From DATMNI01 sp963817515 (GTDB lineage Bacteria > Acidobacteriota > Terriglobia > Bryobacterales > Bryobacteraceae), in the NCBI GenBank assembly GCA_963817515.1, contig CAWFPJ010000040.1, forward strand, positions 1-64,000: a stretch of 64,000 nt of DNA, read 5' to 3'. The position numbers were made by a program, and so were the translations under genes. The notes below the pieces were generated by a model. That model was not told where the DNA came from, did no database searches, and saw only the letters and a program-made list of their open reading frames with translations. How positions within the stretch are numbered: position 1 is the stretch's first letter; each line of letters begins with the position of its first letter. Shown one piece after another: positions 37,001-44,958 of this stretch.

Positions 37001-37410
37001 GACAGTCCGTGCGAGGCAACGTGCGCGCCAACTACTACCGTGTGATGAACGTCACCTCGCAGACAGTGGATCGCTTCTTCGGGCCGGTGGATGCCAACAC
37101 CTTCTGCGCTGCCGGTGTGGACAACGGCACCTGCGCCTACGGCGTGCCCGCGCTTGGCACCTTCGGCACAGCGGGTGTCGGCACCGTCCGTGCTCCCAGC
37201 TACTTCAATTTCGATGCCTCTATCGGCAAGAAGTTTTACGTCACGGAACACCAATTCCTGGACTTCCGCGCCGAGTTCTTCAATGCGGCCAACCATGTGA
37301 GCTTCGGGCCGCCGGGCCGCGACATCACTACGGCTGGCAGCTTCGGCCAGATCACCACACAGGTGACCACGCCGCGCAACATCCAGTTCGGGCTGAAGTA
37401 CAGCTTCTGA
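34081..37410 (+). CDS. Oar-like TonB-dependent receptor
   Basis: Intact 1109-residue receptor. The ATG at 34081 gives a standard signal (MRTPLLALLGIGVFCSVGAAQ) and lies just after a good promoter. The Ig-like domain (GTATDPAGAAIPNAKI) is followed by the plug with IPLNGRNFATLTLLIPGA, NGNREQTNNFLLDGVE and GGEYGNVGGASVVMTLKSGTN. The barrel shows FFMDYEGTEQRTSG, WRTGNLSQFL (the equivalent of the GDFS block), LTINLGMRWEY and the C-terminal FGLKYSF. It is followed on the same strand, 243 bases later, by a second Oar-like gene with its own ribosome-binding site. The region between holds a hairpin at 37459-37491. Ligand unknown. Confidence 0.94.
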   Translation: MRTPLLALLGIGVFCSVGAAQTITASITGTATDPAGAAIPNAKIAATNTGTGVPYSATTNAAGVYNLPFLPVGNYNIVAENQGFKRTSVGPFSLEVNQIARVDFKMEIGELTQTVEVTGAAPILQTESTATGDAIDSAKLTSIPLNGRNFATLTLLIPGAISTSPTVMSTSARFQSSGSRPQVNGNREQTNNFLLDGVETGETVGNRIGYQPNVDALEEVKVITGNGGGEYGNVGGASVVMTLKSGTNQLHGNVFEFLRNDKLDANGYFGNRAGAQRNAFRRNIFGGTVGGPIKKNKAFFFMDYEGTEQRTSGPATASVAPQDWRTGNLSQFLTQNQVVKDPLNNTPFPGNIVPAARITNPVALKLFSSSDFYPLPNNPGTGALGVTNNYIASQSSQISNHQADAKVDYRLTDNDAISGRWSIGRYTFLGSGAALPVLMTTGTDGPTTSAVVTWTRTYSPRLVNESRVSYSRTGVADQTLDWSGKLGADGNSKFGIAGGQPIPGLSGITLGGGLTAIGAGASIADSKQNNYQAQTHFTYQASAHLLKFGGQLFRVQQNHYYAGNNGALGLFTYSGGYTGLDYGDFLLNQLSAKGRGAVTGKWGHRHWRNAVYFQDDWKARHNLTINLGMRWEYISPLYEVADRQVNINTYTGALIYPGKSDYGRGLYKPYYKQFMPTVGFAWTPDLFKSKLVVRAGYRFSSFLEGTGANLRLPLNPPFFIESNVNYDARTPGDIRTGFSDVIGAGDLTGPRTGSAPFYQARAWDLDLRPQFTNQFNLSVEYQLARATSLSVGYVGNRATHLIVPHEANQPLPGTGPFATWTPLNDRRPLAQALPNVGNIALTESSGTSHYNSLQMMLRHKASGGLELIAAYTFSKTLTDNLGYYGCAAVNSDGAYWQNAYDRHANFGPACFDAAQNASVGGLWTVPLGKGQKFGPSMSKLADVIFGGWNANYFVTAHSGFPVTITASAAQNNTGQSVRGNVRANYYRVMNVTSQTVDRFFGPVDANTFCAAGVDNGTCAYGVPALGTFGTAGVGTVRAPSYFNFDASIGKKFYVTEHQFLDFRAEFFNAANHVSFGPPGRDITTAGSFGQITTQVTTPRNIQFGLKYSF

Positions 37411-37458
37411 CAATACGCCCCAAAATCTCGATCTGTTTCACATAGCCGATCATGCCGT

Positions 37459-37491
37459 CTGCGCGCGGCCGGCTTCATTCCCGACGCGCAG
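37459..37491 (+). terminator. Possible hairpin terminator
   Basis: CTGCGCG (37459-37465) pairs with CGCGCAG (37485-37491) across a 19-base loop, followed by the pyrimidine-rich CTTCTCTTCC. It lies 49 bases after the stop at 37410. The stem is short and the loop long, so this is a weak call. Confidence 0.3.
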
Positions 37492-37566
37492 CTTCTCTTC
37501 CGGCCTGGGTCAGCAGGCCAACTATTGCTAATCCACGGCGACGAAACGACGACGGACGGTTGGATG

Positions 37567-37572
37567 TATAAT
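37567..37572 (+). promoter_or_regulatory. -10 box of the 37654 receptor
   Basis: A perfect TATAAT with no recognisable -35 at 17 bases. The leader would be about 75 bases and contains AGAGGAGG just before the start. Confidence 0.35.
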
Positions 37573-37653
37573 CAATCCGACTTAGACGTCAAAACAAAAA
37601 ATCCCCGCCCGGGTTTGGCGGATTAACGTTACCTGTCCTTAGAGGAGGCTAGC

Positions 37654-40600
37654 GTGAGGATTCGGTTTGTCGCAGCTCTTTTTGCCTTGGTTGTGTGGTC
37701 CTCGCGGGCCCAGGACACCAGGGGTGGGATTTCTGGAACGGTGACTGACCAGCGGGGGTCCGTCGTAGTCGGCGCCACGGTGCTGGTGACCAACACCGAG
37801 ACGAACGTCTCGACGCCGCTGACCACCAACGACAGCGGCTATTATGAAGCGCCCTTGCTGCCGAGTGGGGACTACCAGGTAGCCGTTGAGGCCCCCGGAT
37901 TCAAGAAGACTGTTCGATCGAAGCTGACTCTCACGATGAGAGGTCAGCTCAAGATCGATCTCCAACTGGAGGTTGGCGGGGCGAGCGAATCGATCACCAT
38001 CACGTCCGAATCGCCCATCCTTGATACCAGCACGGTGAGTATGGGAAAGGCGCTGACCACCCGGGAAATTATGGACCTCCCCATCATGACTAACGACATT
38101 GTCCTGATGGCGCGATTGGCTCCCGGCGTGGTGAATCAGGGAACTACTCAATACCTTACTCAGGGCCAGGTTGGCGGTTCCTCGAGCTTTTTTGCGCCGC
38201 TCTCTCTTGGCCAGAACGAGTGGACCATCGACGGAGCGCCGAATCTCGGCAGCGGCGGGATTGCCTTCACGCCCTTCACCGACCAGATAGCCGAGTTTAA
38301 GATCGACACCACTAGTTTTGACGCCTCTGTCGGGCATTCCATAGGGTTGAATATCGCCTTTCAAACTAAGTCCGGCACCAACAGGCTGCATGGCTCGGCT
38401 ACCGAACAATACTGGAACACGCGTTGGAATGCGGCGTCGTTTTTCGTCAAGCAGAAGTACTTCCAGAACATCGACGCGGCCAACGCCGCTGGCAATTCCG
38501 CGCTGGCAAAGCAATTGGCATCGCAGCCGATGCAGCCCGGCGGGCATGCGAACGACTACGGGTTCACCCTCGGCGGACCGGTCTACATCCCCAAAGTGAT
38601 CAACGGAAAGAACAAGCTCTTCTGGTTCTTTTCCTACTCGGGGAACAAGACTCGCCAGCCGGCCCGTTCGAGCGAAATCACCAATACGGTCCCTACCATG
38701 GCGGAGCGGCAGGGCAACTTCTCTGACCTGCTGGCGATTAGTCCGAAATACCAGATCTACGATCCGCTGAGCGTGACGCCCGACCCCGCCCGGCCCGGAC
38801 ACTACGTCCGCACGCCCATTCCGGGAAACATCATTCCCCAAAGCAGAATCAGCGATCCTACGGTCTTCAACTGGTACACCAGCCGGCTGCCAGATCCCAA
38901 CAACAACCCATCCAATCCCCTCAGCGAGCCGTTCAACAACTTCCTGGCTTTAGGCCAAGCCGACAACGTCAACTACACCGGCCTGGCCAGCCGGGAAGAC
39001 TGGGCGCCCGACTTGAAGAACCGGGTGTCGTTCTCATGGAACTGGAGCCACTTCATCGAAAACGCGCAGGACTGGACCTATGCCAGCTCGCCCGGCCTGC
39101 AGGACTGGGATAACATCCGGACAGCCAGGGGCGGCATCCTGAACTGGACGTATTCCAAAAGCTCCGCAACCGTGATTACCGCAAGCATTTCCGCCAACCA
39201 ATGGCTGAACGTACAGGAAACTACTGGCGCTAGAAAGTTTAAGCCCAGCGATGTCGGGTTCCCCACATACCTGGATCAGCGCTGCCAGGCTCTGGGCGGG
39301 TGCGCCGTGCCCCTGGTGACGTGGAACGGATACACGTCGGCTTACGGTGCAAACAACACTCTCGTCATGGGCCGGACTCTCTCCCCCGACATTCGCCAGC
39401 GCTCCCAGGGTCTCAAGGCGAGTGTGTCGCATGTCCGCGGCGCACACTCTATCCAGGGCGGTATCGATTTCCGGCAGGCTTACGCAACCAGTACGGGTGG
39501 CGCCGGGAATTCCATGGGGAGTTTCACCTTCAATAGCCAGTATGTGCAAAAGAATGACGACAACTTTACCGCGGCGGGTAGTCTCGGGTTGAGCTATGCG
39601 GCTTTCATGCTCGGGATACCGAGTTCCATGTCAACCGATAACAACGCGAGTTATGCGCTGATGAATCCCTATTACGCCTGGTATGGTCAGGACACCTGGC
39701 GCGTGACCAGGAACTTGACTGTCACTCTCGGGCTTCGCGTTGAGTACGAACAGGCCCCCACGGAGCGATATAACCGGGCGCTGACTTACTTCGACCCCAC
39801 CGCCCAGTTGCCCATCGCGGCTGGCGCTCAGGCCGCCTATGCCGCCAACCCGATACCGGAACTTGCGGCCAGCGCCTTCACTGTTCAGGGTGGGTCGGTC
39901 TACGCGGGTGTGAATGGCGCCCCGCGCCAGGCCTGGCAGAACGAACTGATGTGGTTGCCGCGGCTATCGGCCGCCTGGCAGTTCAACCCCAAGATGATTC
40001 TCCGCGCCGGTTACGGCATCTATTACGATTCGATCAACGTGCAAAACGTAACCCTCAGTCAGTCGGGTTTCTCGAGGACGACTTCCACCAACCTGACGAA
40101 CGACTTCGGGGTGAACTGGCTGGCCGGAAACCCCGGAGCCGGCATATCTCCGCTCGCGGATCCCTTTCCTGTCCGCAGTGACGGGACTCGCTTCGATTCG
40201 CCTGTAGGAAGCTCGCTGGGGGCCATGTATGTCGCCGGACAAAGCTTTTCCTACTCGCCCTTCAACCGAAAGCATCCGCGGGAGCAGCAGTGGAGGGTCG
40301 GCGTGCAGCGCCAGTTGAGTCCCAACATGTCGGTGGAGGCTTATTACTGGGGCATGTGGGGCGACCATCTCGCGGTCAGCAACAAACTGGATGCGCTGCC
40401 GGCGCAGTACTGGAACACCACTGAGGTCCGCAATAACAGCCTCGCCAGCAATCTGACGCAGAACGTGTCGAACCCCTTCTACATAAATAATTTTGCGTCC
40501 CTCAAGACCTCCAATCCGGCGCTCTATCAGCAGATGTCCACGCTTGGCTTCTTCACCAGCGCCACCATCCAGAAGAACCAGCTCCTGCGCGCCTTTCCGC

Positions 40601-41334
40601 AACTTAGCTCGCTTACCACCAGTCAGTATTACGGCAAGGCCAAAGACAACTCGTTGCAGGTCACTTTCCAGCGGAGACTCTCCAAGGGTTTTAACGTCAC
40701 CGCCAATTACACCTACTCAAACGCGTACACCTGGAACATGATCATCAATGAATTCGACGCCGTGCCGAGACAGTGGACACCGACCAATATCCCACTGCCG
40801 AATCGCGTCAACGTCACCGGCATCTACGAATTCCCCTTCGGCCCGGGCCGGGCATTCTTGACGTCCGGAATTCTCAGCCACATTGTAGGCAACTGGCAGG
40901 TGGCTTTGACCTACGATTTCCAACAGGGCCCGTTTCTTACCTGGGGCAACAACTTCTATTACGGCGATCTGAACACTGTAAGCCAAACCCTGACTCAAGG
41001 CACGAAGACTCTGAATCAATGGTTCAACACCAGCGCGCCGTTCGAGCGGAATTCCGCCAACGGGCCGGCGTCGTTCCAGGCGCGCGTGTTTCCCGTGGAT
41101 ATCACCAGCGTGCGGGCCGACGGGCTTAACCAGTGGAATGCCAACCTCCGCCGCGATTTCCGATTGCGGGAAGGAATGACCCTTGAGGTTCGCATGGACG
41201 CGCTCAATCTTCTCAACCGCTCGCAGTTCAGCGGGCCCGACACCAACCCCTTCAACACGACCTTCGGCCAGGTCAGCAGCACGACTTCAACCGTGAACCG
41301 CTTCTTTCAGCTTCAAGGCAGAATCCGGTTCTGA
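37654..41334 (+). CDS. Oar-like TonB-dependent receptor, large
   Basis: The longest receptor here, 1226 residues. The start is the GTG at 37654, preceded by AGAGGAGG five bases upstream. The signal peptide (RFVAALFALVVWSSRAQ) and Ig-like domain (GTVTDQRGSVVVGATV) are typical. The plug is atypical: instead of PLNGRN it reads LPIMTNDIVLMARLAPGVVNQG, and the later block is SFDASVGHSIGLNIAFQTKSGTN. The barrel has FFSYSGNKTRQP, ERQGNFSDLL, VTLGLRVEYEQAP and ends LQGRIRF. It stands 179 bases upstream of the Tat-exported Gfo/Idh/MocA gene on the same strand, so the receptor may feed that enzyme. The plug differences suggest a separate subfamily with a different ligand. Confidence 0.92.
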   Translation: MRIRFVAALFALVVWSSRAQDTRGGISGTVTDQRGSVVVGATVLVTNTETNVSTPLTTNDSGYYEAPLLPSGDYQVAVEAPGFKKTVRSKLTLTMRGQLKIDLQLEVGGASESITITSESPILDTSTVSMGKALTTREIMDLPIMTNDIVLMARLAPGVVNQGTTQYLTQGQVGGSSSFFAPLSLGQNEWTIDGAPNLGSGGIAFTPFTDQIAEFKIDTTSFDASVGHSIGLNIAFQTKSGTNRLHGSATEQYWNTRWNAASFFVKQKYFQNIDAANAAGNSALAKQLASQPMQPGGHANDYGFTLGGPVYIPKVINGKNKLFWFFSYSGNKTRQPARSSEITNTVPTMAERQGNFSDLLAISPKYQIYDPLSVTPDPARPGHYVRTPIPGNIIPQSRISDPTVFNWYTSRLPDPNNNPSNPLSEPFNNFLALGQADNVNYTGLASREDWAPDLKNRVSFSWNWSHFIENAQDWTYASSPGLQDWDNIRTARGGILNWTYSKSSATVITASISANQWLNVQETTGARKFKPSDVGFPTYLDQRCQALGGCAVPLVTWNGYTSAYGANNTLVMGRTLSPDIRQRSQGLKASVSHVRGAHSIQGGIDFRQAYATSTGGAGNSMGSFTFNSQYVQKNDDNFTAAGSLGLSYAAFMLGIPSSMSTDNNASYALMNPYYAWYGQDTWRVTRNLTVTLGLRVEYEQAPTERYNRALTYFDPTAQLPIAAGAQAAYAANPIPELAASAFTVQGGSVYAGVNGAPRQAWQNELMWLPRLSAAWQFNPKMILRAGYGIYYDSINVQNVTLSQSGFSRTTSTNLTNDFGVNWLAGNPGAGISPLADPFPVRSDGTRFDSPVGSSLGAMYVAGQSFSYSPFNRKHPREQQWRVGVQRQLSPNMSVEAYYWGMWGDHLAVSNKLDALPAQYWNTTEVRNNSLASNLTQNVSNPFYINNFASLKTSNPALYQQMSTLGFFTSATIQKNQLLRAFPQLSSLTTSQYYGKAKDNSLQVTFQRRLSKGFNVTANYTYSNAYTWNMIINEFDAVPRQWTPTNIPLPNRVNVTGIYEFPFGPGRAFLTSGILSHIVGNWQVALTYDFQQGPFLTWGNNFYYGDLNTVSQTLTQGTKTLNQWFNTSAPFERNSANGPASFQARVFPVDITSVRADGLNQWNANLRRDFRLREGMTLEVRMDALNLLNRSQFSGPDTNPFNTTFGQVSSTTSTVNRFFQLQGRIRF

Positions 41335-41513
41335 AACGGCCTCGGCTGCTGAAAAGTCTGTCTTTTTCCATAGCCCTTTCGAGCTATTCGTGATAACATT
41401 CACATGTACCGGTGGCACATCGGGGCGTGCCATTCGGAATTGTGGATGCACCAAGTGTGGTGTTGCCTTCCCCAGGGTGCCGTGTTGAATTCTCCCCGAA
41501 GCAGGAGACCGCC

Positions 41514-42989
41514 GTGTCATTGCTACCATCCGTTTCCGGAACCGGCCGGCCCGCGGCACCGTCGGGCCCCGAAGAATTGCCTACTCCTTCCGCGCCTTCC
41601 CAGGATATGAGCCGCAGATCCCTGCTTCTGGCTGCGCCTGCGCTTCTGGGGGCCACGGCGATATCCTACGCCCGTGTCCGCGGGGCGAACGACCGCATCC
41701 ATCTCGGTCACATTGGGATAGGCAGTCGCGGCCGCGAACTCGCCTCCGTTGTCGCTGGATTCAAATCGAGTCACAACGTCGAAATGATCGCCGTCTGCGA
41801 CCTGTGGAGTGTGAATCGCGAGCGAGCAGCCAAGACCGCGGCAGACGAATACGGCAGGCCTCCCCTGACGTTTCAGTACGCGGATGATCTGCTGGCAGCC
41901 AGGGACCTGGATGCCGTCATCATCTCCACGGCAGATTTCCAGCACGCTCCCCTTCTCCGGTTGGCCGCCCAAGCTGACAAGGACGCCTATTGCGAGAAGC
42001 CGATGGCAAATGATCTACAGGAAGCCATTGCCGCGCGCGATGAGGTTCTGTCACGTAAGCTGATCGTGCAGATTGGGACGCAGCATCGCAGCGAACCCTA
42101 CCAGGCCGCTGTCCGGGACCTGGTGGAAAAAGGCGTACTCGGGCGCATCAGTAAGGTCGAGATCGTCTGGAACTATCACGGTCCGCGATGGCGCGGCCGG
42201 CCCGAAGTTCGGCAGATCCGCGAAGAAGACACAGACTGGCGCAAATGGCTGCTTACCAAGCCCTACCGGCCGTTTGATCCGCGCGCCTACTTCGAATTCC
42301 GGCTTTACCGCGATTTCTCCAGTGGAATTCCCGATCAATGGATGAGCCATGCCATCGACATGGTCCACCACCTGACGGGTGATCCGCTCCCGCTTTCGGC
42401 CGTAGCTCATGGGGGCGTCTTCGCCTGGCCGGATGGCCGCGAAAACCCCGACACTTTTCAAGCACTTCTGGAATATCCGAAGGGATTTCTAGTCAGCTAT
42501 TCAACCAGCTTCGGCAATGATTCTGATAGCTTCACACGCATCATGGGAGACAAAGGAACTCTCGTGAATATCGGAGGCGAAGGGAGCCAACGCTGGAAAC
42601 TCATCGAAGAGAAGGGCACGCATGAACGCAACCCGTTCCTTCGCCGCCAGGAGAGACTTATCAAACTGAGCTCAAATGAACGGCAAAGCATGTCGTGGTC
42701 TCAGAAGTTGCTAGCCGGCGCCGTGGAGAAAACCTACGGACCACTTCCGTTCATTTCCGATTCCAACCCGTGCCACATGCGAAACTGGCTGGAATGTTTG
42801 CGGACGCGCAGCCAGCCCAACGCTTCAGTCGAGCAAGGCCTGGCCCAATCCGTGGCTGTGATCATGGCGGCCCGATCCCAGCAGGAAGGCAAGAAGCTTT
42901 ACTGGAATGCTCAAGCGCAGGAAATCCTTGAGCGATCCCCGGCAGACTGTACCCCCGGATCGGGGGCGACATGCAAACAGGGCGCCTGA
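41514..42989 (+). CDS. Tat-exported Gfo/Idh/MocA-family oxidoreductase
   Basis: A 491-residue NAD(P)-dependent oxidoreductase of the Gfo/Idh/MocA family, acting on sugars or polyols. The start is uncertain: GTG at 41514 has AGGAG six bases upstream and gives a long n-region, while the ATG at 41607 begins directly with the twin-arginine motif MSRRSLLLAA. The Rossmann fold is seen in HIGIGSRGREL and MIAVCDLW. The substrate domain follows EKPMAND, the family's lysine-containing motif, and GTQHRSE; SHAIDMVHHL carries the expected histidine region. Glucose-fructose oxidoreductase of Zymomonas, also Tat-exported with bound NADP, is a precedent. It follows the 1226-residue receptor, which may supply the sugar. 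Confidence 0.88.
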   Translation: MSLLPSVSGTGRPAAPSGPEELPTPSAPSQDMSRRSLLLAAPALLGATAISYARVRGANDRIHLGHIGIGSRGRELASVVAGFKSSHNVEMIAVCDLWSVNRERAAKTAADEYGRPPLTFQYADDLLAARDLDAVIISTADFQHAPLLRLAAQADKDAYCEKPMANDLQEAIAARDEVLSRKLIVQIGTQHRSEPYQAAVRDLVEKGVLGRISKVEIVWNYHGPRWRGRPEVRQIREEDTDWRKWLLTKPYRPFDPRAYFEFRLYRDFSSGIPDQWMSHAIDMVHHLTGDPLPLSAVAHGGVFAWPDGRENPDTFQALLEYPKGFLVSYSTSFGNDSDSFTRIMGDKGTLVNIGGEGSQRWKLIEEKGTHERNPFLRRQERLIKLSSNERQSMSWSQKLLAGAVEKTYGPLPFISDSNPCHMRNWLECLRTRSQPNASVEQGLAQSVAVIMAARSQQEGKKLYWNAQAQEILERSPADCTPGSGATCKQGA

Positions 42990-43063
42990 ACATCCGGACC
43001 GGCCGCCATAATCCTTGGGCACAGTCCTGCCCATCGTCCACGTCGGCGTGAGGCGGACGACCA

Positions 43064-43681
43064 ATGGTTACACATCCCCTTCTGCCAATCGGATTGACGC
43101 TGATGCTGTCGGTAGCCGGGGCTTCGCTGGCTTCTGCACAGCCGTTGACGGAACCATTCACCGCTTCAGACCGGTGGTCGCTTTACCTTCATCGCACATT
43201 CGGACCGGCCCGCTTGGGATCTATGGCTGCGGACACGGTCATCGACCAGATGTTGCGTGAGCCTGCCTGTTGGGACATGACAGCCGGTTCGTACGGACGC
43301 CGGTATGCCCTGGCGTTCCAGCGTCGCGTAGTCAAAAACAGTGTCGAACTGGCCACCGGCCTCCTGACAGGCGAGGACTTACGGTATCGGCGGTCGCGAT
43401 CGCTCTCGATTCAGGGAAGGCTCTGGACTGCCTGGCGAGCTTCTGTTACGGCGCAGATGCCCGATGGAACAAAACGGCCCGCGTACTCGCGCTTCTTTGC
43501 CAGCGAACTCGCCAGCGTGACAACGGCTCGGTGCACCGGGCACCCTATTCAACCGCGGTGGTTAGTGCAGTCTCTCGGTTGGTCTATCCTCGACCAGGCA
43601 CAGACAAACATGTTGGATGAATTCGGTCCCGACCTGCGCCGGTTTGGCACCCGCGTCTGGAAGCGCGTTCATCCTCACTAA
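43064..43681 (+). CDS. Secreted protein of unknown function
   Basis: A 205-residue protein with a Sec signal (LTLMLSVAGASLASAQ, cleavage near residue 26). The mature part is rich in Arg and aromatic residues: LYLHRTFGPARLGSMAADTV, then YGRRYALAFQRRVVKNSVELATGLLTGEDLRYRRS. I recall similar sequences (a VVKN...EDLRYRRS block) as a recurring family of uncharacterised secreted proteins in Acidobacteria, but cannot name a function. GAGGCGG lies shortly before the start. It sits between the Gfo/Idh gene and an M23 peptidase, all on the plus strand with short gaps (74 and 113 bases), so co-transcription is possible. Confidence 0.7.
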   Translation: MVTHPLLPIGLTLMLSVAGASLASAQPLTEPFTASDRWSLYLHRTFGPARLGSMAADTVIDQMLREPACWDMTAGSYGRRYALAFQRRVVKNSVELATGLLTGEDLRYRRSRSLSIQGRLWTAWRASVTAQMPDGTKRPAYSRFFASELASVTTARCTGHPIQPRWLVQSLGWSILDQAQTNMLDEFGPDLRRFGTRVWKRVHPH

Positions 43682-43794
43682 CAGTCTTTCGGAAGCCGCG
43701 ATTAATTAATGGATCGTGGAATGTGACGAAACACGCTAGAATAGGGCCGGTAGGTGGCGTGCTCGAAGCGTATCTCCAGTCGCACCGCTCAAAC

Positions 43795-44799
43795 ATGAAT
43801 TCGTCATCCCAGGCAACCACTCGGTGCCTGGGTGCTGAACTGAGAGGTTTCGCGACCTCGGTTCCAATCGTCAAGCTGGCAGTACTCATCGCAGTGGCCG
43901 TCTGCTTCTCGCAACCAGCCGAGGCGTACCGAACCACTCGCCGCCGTCCCGTTTCGCGTCCTTTGAGTCTGGACGTGCAGCCCACGCCGGAAATTGAAGC
44001 GCAGGTGGCGGAGGAGGTCGCGAAGGCGAGGCGAATTCTCGACGACCTGAATACCGACAACCTTCTCGCCAGCCCGTACGTGGTCTCCGCGATTTATTAC
44101 CACGACGGTTTCCTGAGCGGTTTCCCGGTGGACCGGACCAGCGCCGACCCCGAACGGCGTATCATCGGGCAGATCAGTAATATGTTGTCCCCGGAACGTA
44201 AGGCGCGCTTTATTCGACTGCTGCATGAGGTCTGGGTACGGTCCGGCCCGGCGGGCCCGGAGCGATCGGCGGAACCGGTAGCCTACTCGACAGCAGGCGC
44301 AGGACGGCGAAGCCATCGGTATGCGATCGACCTGTTCGCGCCTGAGGGCGCCGCGGTCCACGCAGTTTCCCGAGGCATTGTAGTTCTGGCTGACCGGGAC
44401 TGGAGCCCGGCAAACCTGTTCTCAACCACTTCGCGCAAGGGTGGCAACGCGGTGATCGTGTTCGACCCGGATCATGATCGCTTCTACCGGTACTGCCACA
44501 TGGGCACGGTGCAGGTATCTTCCGGAGAACTTGTGGCGGCAAGCCAAATCGTTGGGGGTGTTGGACACAGTGGGTTAAACGCGTCACAGCCCGGCCACGG
44601 ACATCATCTGCATTTCGAAACCAATGAATACCTGGATGGGCACGTCCGGGCGATCGACTATCGCCGGCTCCGTACCATGCTCCGACAGTGGCGGTCGGAC
44701 GCGAGGGATAGTAACGAAAGCGTCCAGGGCCGCGCTAGAGTCCCAAGTGCGCCGGCTCTCCCGCGGCGGCAGGATTTCAAGCCGTTGTTATCCATGTAG
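43795..44799 (+). CDS. M23-family metallopeptidase
   Basis: A 334-residue exported peptidase (start at 43795; the frame opens at a GTG at 43723). The hydrophobic signal core is VKLAVLIAVAVCFSQPAEA. The middle (EIEAQVAEEVAKARRILDDLNTD) is helical. The LytM/M23 domain spans the C-terminal half, with the zinc-binding HRYAIDLFAPEG (His and Asp) and GHHLHFETNEY (the HxH motif), and a conserved HMG in between (YRYCHMGTV). It should cleave peptidoglycan peptides or act as a regulator of other lytic enzymes. The Arg/Pro-rich tail after the domain is dispensable-looking. The neighbouring secreted unknown protein may be unrelated. Confidence 0.87.
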   Translation: MNSSSQATTRCLGAELRGFATSVPIVKLAVLIAVAVCFSQPAEAYRTTRRRPVSRPLSLDVQPTPEIEAQVAEEVAKARRILDDLNTDNLLASPYVVSAIYYHDGFLSGFPVDRTSADPERRIIGQISNMLSPERKARFIRLLHEVWVRSGPAGPERSAEPVAYSTAGAGRRSHRYAIDLFAPEGAAVHAVSRGIVVLADRDWSPANLFSTTSRKGGNAVIVFDPDHDRFYRYCHMGTVQVSSGELVAASQIVGGVGHSGLNASQPGHGHHLHFETNEYLDGHVRAIDYRRLRTMLRQWRSDARDSNESVQGRARVPSAPALPRRQDFKPLLSM

Positions 44800-44958
44800 A
44801 CCTTCTTTGTCTCCCAAACGCTCCCATCGATTCCCCACTCCAGTTTAAGCCGGGGCAGGAAGATCCCATGCAGGTGCCCTCAGCGTCAACACACAGTATT
44901 TCGCTACAGTTGCCCGCGTTCATTTGTTCGTAACCAGTCGACGGTACTCTGTACGATT